A model generated the notes under the pieces. That model made no database searches. It saw only the letters and a list, made by a program, of their open reading frames with translations, and was not told the origin of the DNA. From Arthrobacter dokdonellae (GTDB lineage: Bacteria > Actinomycetota > Actinomycetes > Actinomycetales > Micrococcaceae), in contig NZ_CP029642.1 in NCBI RefSeq assembly GCF_003268655.1, positions 1,302,001 to 1,366,000 of the forward strand: a stretch of 64,000 nt of DNA, in the 5' to 3' direction. Below, piece by piece: positions 61,065 to 64,000 of the stretch (its first letter is position 1; each line of letters opens with the position of its first letter). Position numbers and translations under genes: made by a program.

Positions 61065-61889
61065 GTGACCGTTCGAGACAACACCAACCGCCGGCTCAAG
61101 GAAGTTCTGGACATCATGGCCGCGGGGTCGTGGGAGGACCAGAAGCCCAACGGGGGAGAGGTCCTGGCCGAGGCCGTGGCCCGCATCCCGTTCACCAAAG
61201 AGGAGTCCGAACTGCTCAGCGGCGGCATTCCCCGCGGTCACAAAAACCTCACCAAGGCCACGGCCGATCTGGTCAAGTCCGGGTGGATTACCAAGGGCCG
61301 TAGCGGCTGGGAAATCACCGAGGACGGGCTCAGGGCGACGGTAGTCTTCAACACAGTGGAGTCGCTGACCGCCGCCCTCTCGACTGGCACGCCCGTCCCA
61401 GCGGACACTCCCCTGCCCACGAAGCCCGTGGCCAAGAAGGCCCCAGCAAGGAAAGCCGCCACCAAGACTGCGGCAACCGCCAAGAAGACGCCCGCCAAGG
61501 CTGCGCCAGCGAAGTCTGCTCCTGCCAAGGCTGCGCCGGCGAAGGCGTCAGCCAAGGTACCCGCCAAGGCGGCCGCCGTCGAGGGTAAGGATCAGCCAGC
61601 CTCAGTGGCACTGGCCGGCGACTTCGGGACCATCCTCGGCGCCCTCGAGAACTGGGACCCCAGCCACGACAGCGTGCAGATGAAACTCGACGCCAAACGC
61701 GGCACCTGGAAGCTGACCGCGGACCTGCCGGCCGGCAGGTACAGCTACAAGGCCGTCGTGAACGGTTCCTGGGATGAGAACTACGGCGCTTTTGGCCTGC
61801 TGGACGGGGCCAACCACGAGTTCGAGCACACCGGCGGCGAAGTCACGTTCCACTACGACCACGCCACGAAGGACGTGCTCCGGGGCTGA
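61065..61889 (+). CDS. Winged-helix / Lys-Ala-rich linker / X25-type carbohydrate-binding fusion
   Basis: A 274-residue protein. Residues 1-95 look like a winged helix (KEVLDIMAAGSWEDQ, LTKATADLVKSGWITKGRSG). Residues 100-180 are a low-complexity Lys/Ala/Pro linker (KKAPARKAATKTAA and similar), like histone-H1 tails. Residues 185-274 resemble the X25 module of pullulanases: VALAGDFGTILGALENWDPS, AGRYSYKAVVNGSWDENYG. GTG start preceded by AGGAGG. A DNA-binding head with a starch-binding-like tail is unusual; function unknown. Confidence 0.75.
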   Translation: MTVRDNTNRRLKEVLDIMAAGSWEDQKPNGGEVLAEAVARIPFTKEESELLSGGIPRGHKNLTKATADLVKSGWITKGRSGWEITEDGLRATVVFNTVESLTAALSTGTPVPADTPLPTKPVAKKAPARKAATKTAATAKKTPAKAAPAKSAPAKAAPAKASAKVPAKAAAVEGKDQPASVALAGDFGTILGALENWDPSHDSVQMKLDAKRGTWKLTADLPAGRYSYKAVVNGSWDENYGAFGLLDGANHEFEHTGGEVTFHYDHATKDVLRG

Positions 61890-61892
61890 TTT

Positions 61893-62030
61893 CGACAAGC
61901 TCAATCAGCGGGACCGGATTTCGACAAGCTCAGTCGCCGGATTTCGTCAAGTTCAATCAGCGGGGTGCATGGGTCTCGGGGGTCTCGACGCGCTCGCAGA
62001 GCTCGCTGCTCGACCACCGGAGTTTCGGCA
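61893..62030. repeat. TTTCGACAAGCTCA repeats and TCTCGACGCGCTCG element
   Basis: Three direct copies of ATTTCGACAAGCTCAATCAG (with changes) near 61891-61962 are followed by GGTCTCGACGCGCTCGCAGA and CTCGACCACCGGA. The second element recurs at 63050-63082 inside the histidine-kinase coding end. Elements of this kind are familiar from Micrococcales intergenic regions. Confidence 0.75.
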
Positions 62031-62043
62031 GTCGACCACCGGA

Positions 62044-63024
62044 TCACCCGTGGAGCTCACGGTATGCACCCGCCGCGGCGGGGTGCAACGGCAGGCCGGC
62101 CGTGTTGATCAGGGTCTCGGGGCTCAGGAACTGGATGCCCAGGCTGGACTTCGGGATGAGCTCCCGGGCGTGGTCGACCAGCAGCAGCACGGTCTGCCGG
62201 ACCATGTTCGCGTTCAGGTCCGCCCGGCACAGCAACAAGTTCGCCACCCCGATGGTGTTCACGGACGGAGTCCCGGCGTAGCTGTTCTCCGGGATAACCG
62301 CGTGCTCGTAGAAGTCCCCATAGCTCGCTGCCAACCGCGGTAGGAGTCCGGCCAGGTCCAGGAACCGCAGGCCCACCTTCTGGTTGGGGGCGGTGATGGC
62401 CGCCGTGGGCAGCCCGCCCGACCACATCAGCGCATCAATGGCGCCCCGCAGAAGGGCAGCCAGGCCGTCGTTCAGCCCGAGCTCGTGCTGCCCTGCGGGA
62501 TTCCTTGAATCCGGTCCAAGACCGGCGGTGGCGAGGACACGGCCTGCCGTGAGCGCTGTACCGGAGCCGACGGCGCCCGTCCCCACAGTTTTGCCGGCCA
62601 GGTCCGCGACCCTGCGGATGCGGCTGTCCTTGCGCACGATGCAGTGCAGGTAGTTCTCGTAGACCTTGCCGACGGCGAGGACGCGCCCGGGGCTCGCATT
62701 CATAAGTTCCGCGGCGGTGTCGGCCAGGACGGGACCCAGCGTTGCCGCCCCGGAGAGGATGCGCTGGAAGTTGTCCGCGCTGCCGCCCGTGGACAGGGTG
62801 GTGGCCGTTCGTGCCACGCCGTTGCGCTGCAGGGATGCGGCCAACAGCGCGGCAAATTCAAGATAGAAACCGCCGGGTTCGCCGCCAGCCACGACGGCGT
62901 GATCCAGCGGTGGTCGGGGGGCGCACGCCGAGAGCACCGGGAGGAGCGCTGTGGACAGGCCGGCGCCGGCGGCGAATTTGAAGAGCTGGCGGCGGGTGGG
63001 CGCCCGGGACTCTGGGTCGGTCAT
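62044..63024 (-). CDS. TAXI-family TRAP-type solute-binding lipoprotein
   Basis: A 326-residue protein. A twin-arginine-like start (TRRQLFKFAAGAGLSTALLP) runs into the lipobox LSAC, so it is exported and lipid-anchored. The mature part has the TAXI pattern VVAGGEPGGFYLEFAALLAA, LSTGGSADNFQRILSG, VRKDSRIRRVADLAGKTVG. TAXI proteins bind small organic acids. No TRAP membrane subunit is next to it; instead it overlaps the histidine kinase (ATGA), so it may act as an extracytoplasmic sensor for that kinase. Confidence 0.85.
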   Translation of the reverse strand: MTDPESRAPTRRQLFKFAAGAGLSTALLPVLSACAPRPPLDHAVVAGGEPGGFYLEFAALLAASLQRNGVARTATTLSTGGSADNFQRILSGAATLGPVLADTAAELMNASPGRVLAVGKVYENYLHCIVRKDSRIRRVADLAGKTVGTGAVGSGTALTAGRVLATAGLGPDSRNPAGQHELGLNDGLAALLRGAIDALMWSGGLPTAAITAPNQKVGLRFLDLAGLLPRLAASYGDFYEHAVIPENSYAGTPSVNTIGVANLLLCRADLNANMVRQTVLLLVDHARELIPKSSLGIQFLSPETLINTAGLPLHPAAAGAYRELHG

Positions 63025-64000
63025 CGGGCGCCTGGGTCTCGACGCGCTCGCGGGGCTCCCTGCTGGACCACCGGTTGGGTGCCGACAGGCTCGACCAGCG
63101 GGAACACCAGGGTGGCCCGCAGGCCGTGCGGCTCGCGGGTGCCCAGCAGGAGCCGTCCGCCGTTTGCCTCGGCCAGCGTGTCCACAATGGTCAGCCCGAG
63201 GCCGGTGCCCCGGATGTCACGGTGGTCGGGGGACCGCCAAAACCGCGTGGTGCTCAAGGTGAGTTCCTCGGGGGACATGCCCGGGCCGTCGTCGGACACG
63301 TCAATGTCAACGGTGCCGGCATGGTCTGTCACGGAGACTTGGACGTGGCCGCCGGCAGCGTACTTGATGGCGTTCTCCAGCAGCTCGCCTACCATTTGGG
63401 ACAGTTCGAAGGGGCTGCAGTCCACATAAACGTCGGCCTCCGGCGGTGGGCCGAGCGCCAGTGCGGTCCCGTTGCGGCCGGCAGCGGCCGAGGCGCGCTC
63501 CAGTTCCTCCTGGACGGCGAGGTACAGGTTGGCGCGTCCGTGGTCAGGTCCGCCGGCCGGCCCCACGGCCTTCCTGGCCGCACCCTCAAAGGCCCGGTTT
63601 TCCGCCGTGGCCAGCATCAGCACGTCGTCCAGCAGTTCCTCCACGCGGTCCAGCTCGGCCGTGACGGCGGAGATGGTGCCAGGATCCGAGGAATCCTTGA
63701 GCTGGAGCTGCAAAAGGTCCACCCGCAGCCGCAGGGCGGCCACGGGATTGCGCAACTGGTGGGAGGTGTCCGCGATCAGCTGGCGCTGCTGGTCCAGGCT
63801 GCCCTGGACCGCCGCGGCCATGGTGGTCAGCGAGCGGCTGAGCTCACGCAGCTCCGGCGGGCCGTCCTGGGGCAGGCGCCGCATGGAGCCGGTTTCCTCC
63901 AGCTCGACCACCGCCGAATTGAGCCGGTGGATGGGCCGCAGCACCCACCGGGTCAACCTGGCCGCGCCGAACAGCAGGGCCACCTCAAGAACTGTGGCGG
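63021..64000 (-). CDS. Sensor histidine kinase (partial, N terminus outside the window)
   Basis: At least 326 residues. A membrane segment and HAMP linker (LTRWVLRPIHRLNSAVVELE), then the H box LIADTSHQLRNPVAALRLRV, N box GELLENAIKYA, G1 SDDGPGMSPEE and G2 GTGLGLTIVDTLAEANGGRL. The sensor part lies beyond base 64000. The stop overlaps the TAXI lipoprotein start, a layout like TctE with a tricarboxylate-binding partner. The last 40 residues are encoded by a dispersed GCTCGAC-type repeat, so the C terminus may be an add-on. Confidence 0.88.
   Translation of the reverse strand, partial: ATVLEVALLFGAARLTRWVLRPIHRLNSAVVELEETGSMRRLPQDGPPELRELSRSLTTMAAAVQGSLDQQRQLIADTSHQLRNPVAALRLRVDLLQLQLKDSSDPGTISAVTAELDRVEELLDDVLMLATAENRAFEGAARKAVGPAGGPDHGRANLYLAVQEELERASAAAGRNGTALALGPPPEADVYVDCSPFELSQMVGELLENAIKYAAGGHVQVSVTDHAGTVDIDVSDDGPGMSPEELTLSTTRFWRSPDHRDIRGTGLGLTIVDTLAEANGGRLLLGTREPHGLRATLVFPLVEPVGTQPVVQQGAPRARRDPGAR

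Noticed and set aside
1..64000. tRNA or rRNA genes
   Set aside because: I looked for cloverleaf-type arm motifs (GGTTCAAATCC-like) and rRNA signatures and saw none; a covariance-model scan would settle it.

Overview
The window is high-GC DNA with actinobacterial codon use, AGGAG-type ribosome binding sites and frequent GTG/TTG starts. Gene content (GntR/FCD regulators, RES toxins, an Idi isomerase, a fused dihydroxyacetone kinase) suggests Micrococcaceae, most likely an Arthrobacter-like soil bacterium. This assignment is from general appearance, not from a marker gene. I see no rRNA, tRNA or CRISPR array.

Region 1 (1-6.35 kb) is an amino-acid locus: the end of an amino-acid permease, then a minus-strand operon for a polar amino-acid ABC transporter, an FAD-dependent amine/amino-acid oxidoreductase and a GntR regulator. 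A divergent RidA imine deaminase shares its control region, where a perfect 17-bp palindrome lies. An FMN reductase follows. Between 6.35 and 6.96 kb lies a minisatellite of eleven 31-bp units.

Region 2 (7-22.6 kb) holds a secreted alpha/beta hydrolase and a large sugar-acid/tetrulose catabolic locus. The locus contains a TIM-barrel isomerase-like enzyme, a DhaK-DhaL-type tetrulose kinase, an RpiB-type isomerase, a triosephosphate-isomerase paralogue, four dehydrogenases, a DUF1537 acid-sugar kinase, two anion-type MFS transporters, a 35-residue membrane microprotein and two FCD regulators, each with a palindromic site near its start. The kinase and two isomerases match the known L-erythrulose to D-erythrose-4-phosphate route.

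Region 3 (22.5-32 kb) contains a reductase gene with a single nonsense codon, small membrane proteins, an SDR, idi, an S1-domain/coiled-coil protein and an 860-residue fusion of an SF2 helicase to a complete sigma-70 factor. Three direct repeats lie upstream of the fusion gene.

Region 4 (32-46.7 kb) is accessory DNA: one intact and one broken RES/Xre toxin-antitoxin module, IS630 fragments, an aminotransferase, a MetX-like hydrolase, a GH20 hexosaminidase, a VOC protein, a YefM-YoeB module with its operator, a PaxB/Pyr4-like membrane protein, a Fic protein and a NERD-helicase.

Region 5 (46.9-60.8 kb) is AT-richer and looks horizontally acquired. A four-gene minus-strand operon with overlapping genes encodes a SNF2 ATPase, a free-standing EcoRII-N-type DNA-reading domain, a GHKL (MutL/MORC-like) ATPase and an HNH nuclease. 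About 8 kb upstream on the same strand is an XRE-fused Dcm/M.EcoRII-like cytosine methyltransferase. Between them is an insertion-sequence pile-up: an ISL3 element with 8-bp target duplications, itself interrupted by an IS481-family element with 13-bp duplications, then an IS1380 relic and a large unclassified transposase. I read this as one restriction-modification locus of CCWGG type split by transposons.

Region 6 (61-64 kb) returns to core-like DNA: a winged-helix/Lys-Ala-rich/X25-domain fusion, a TAXI-type solute-binding lipoprotein and the end of a sensor histidine kinase gene that runs off the window.
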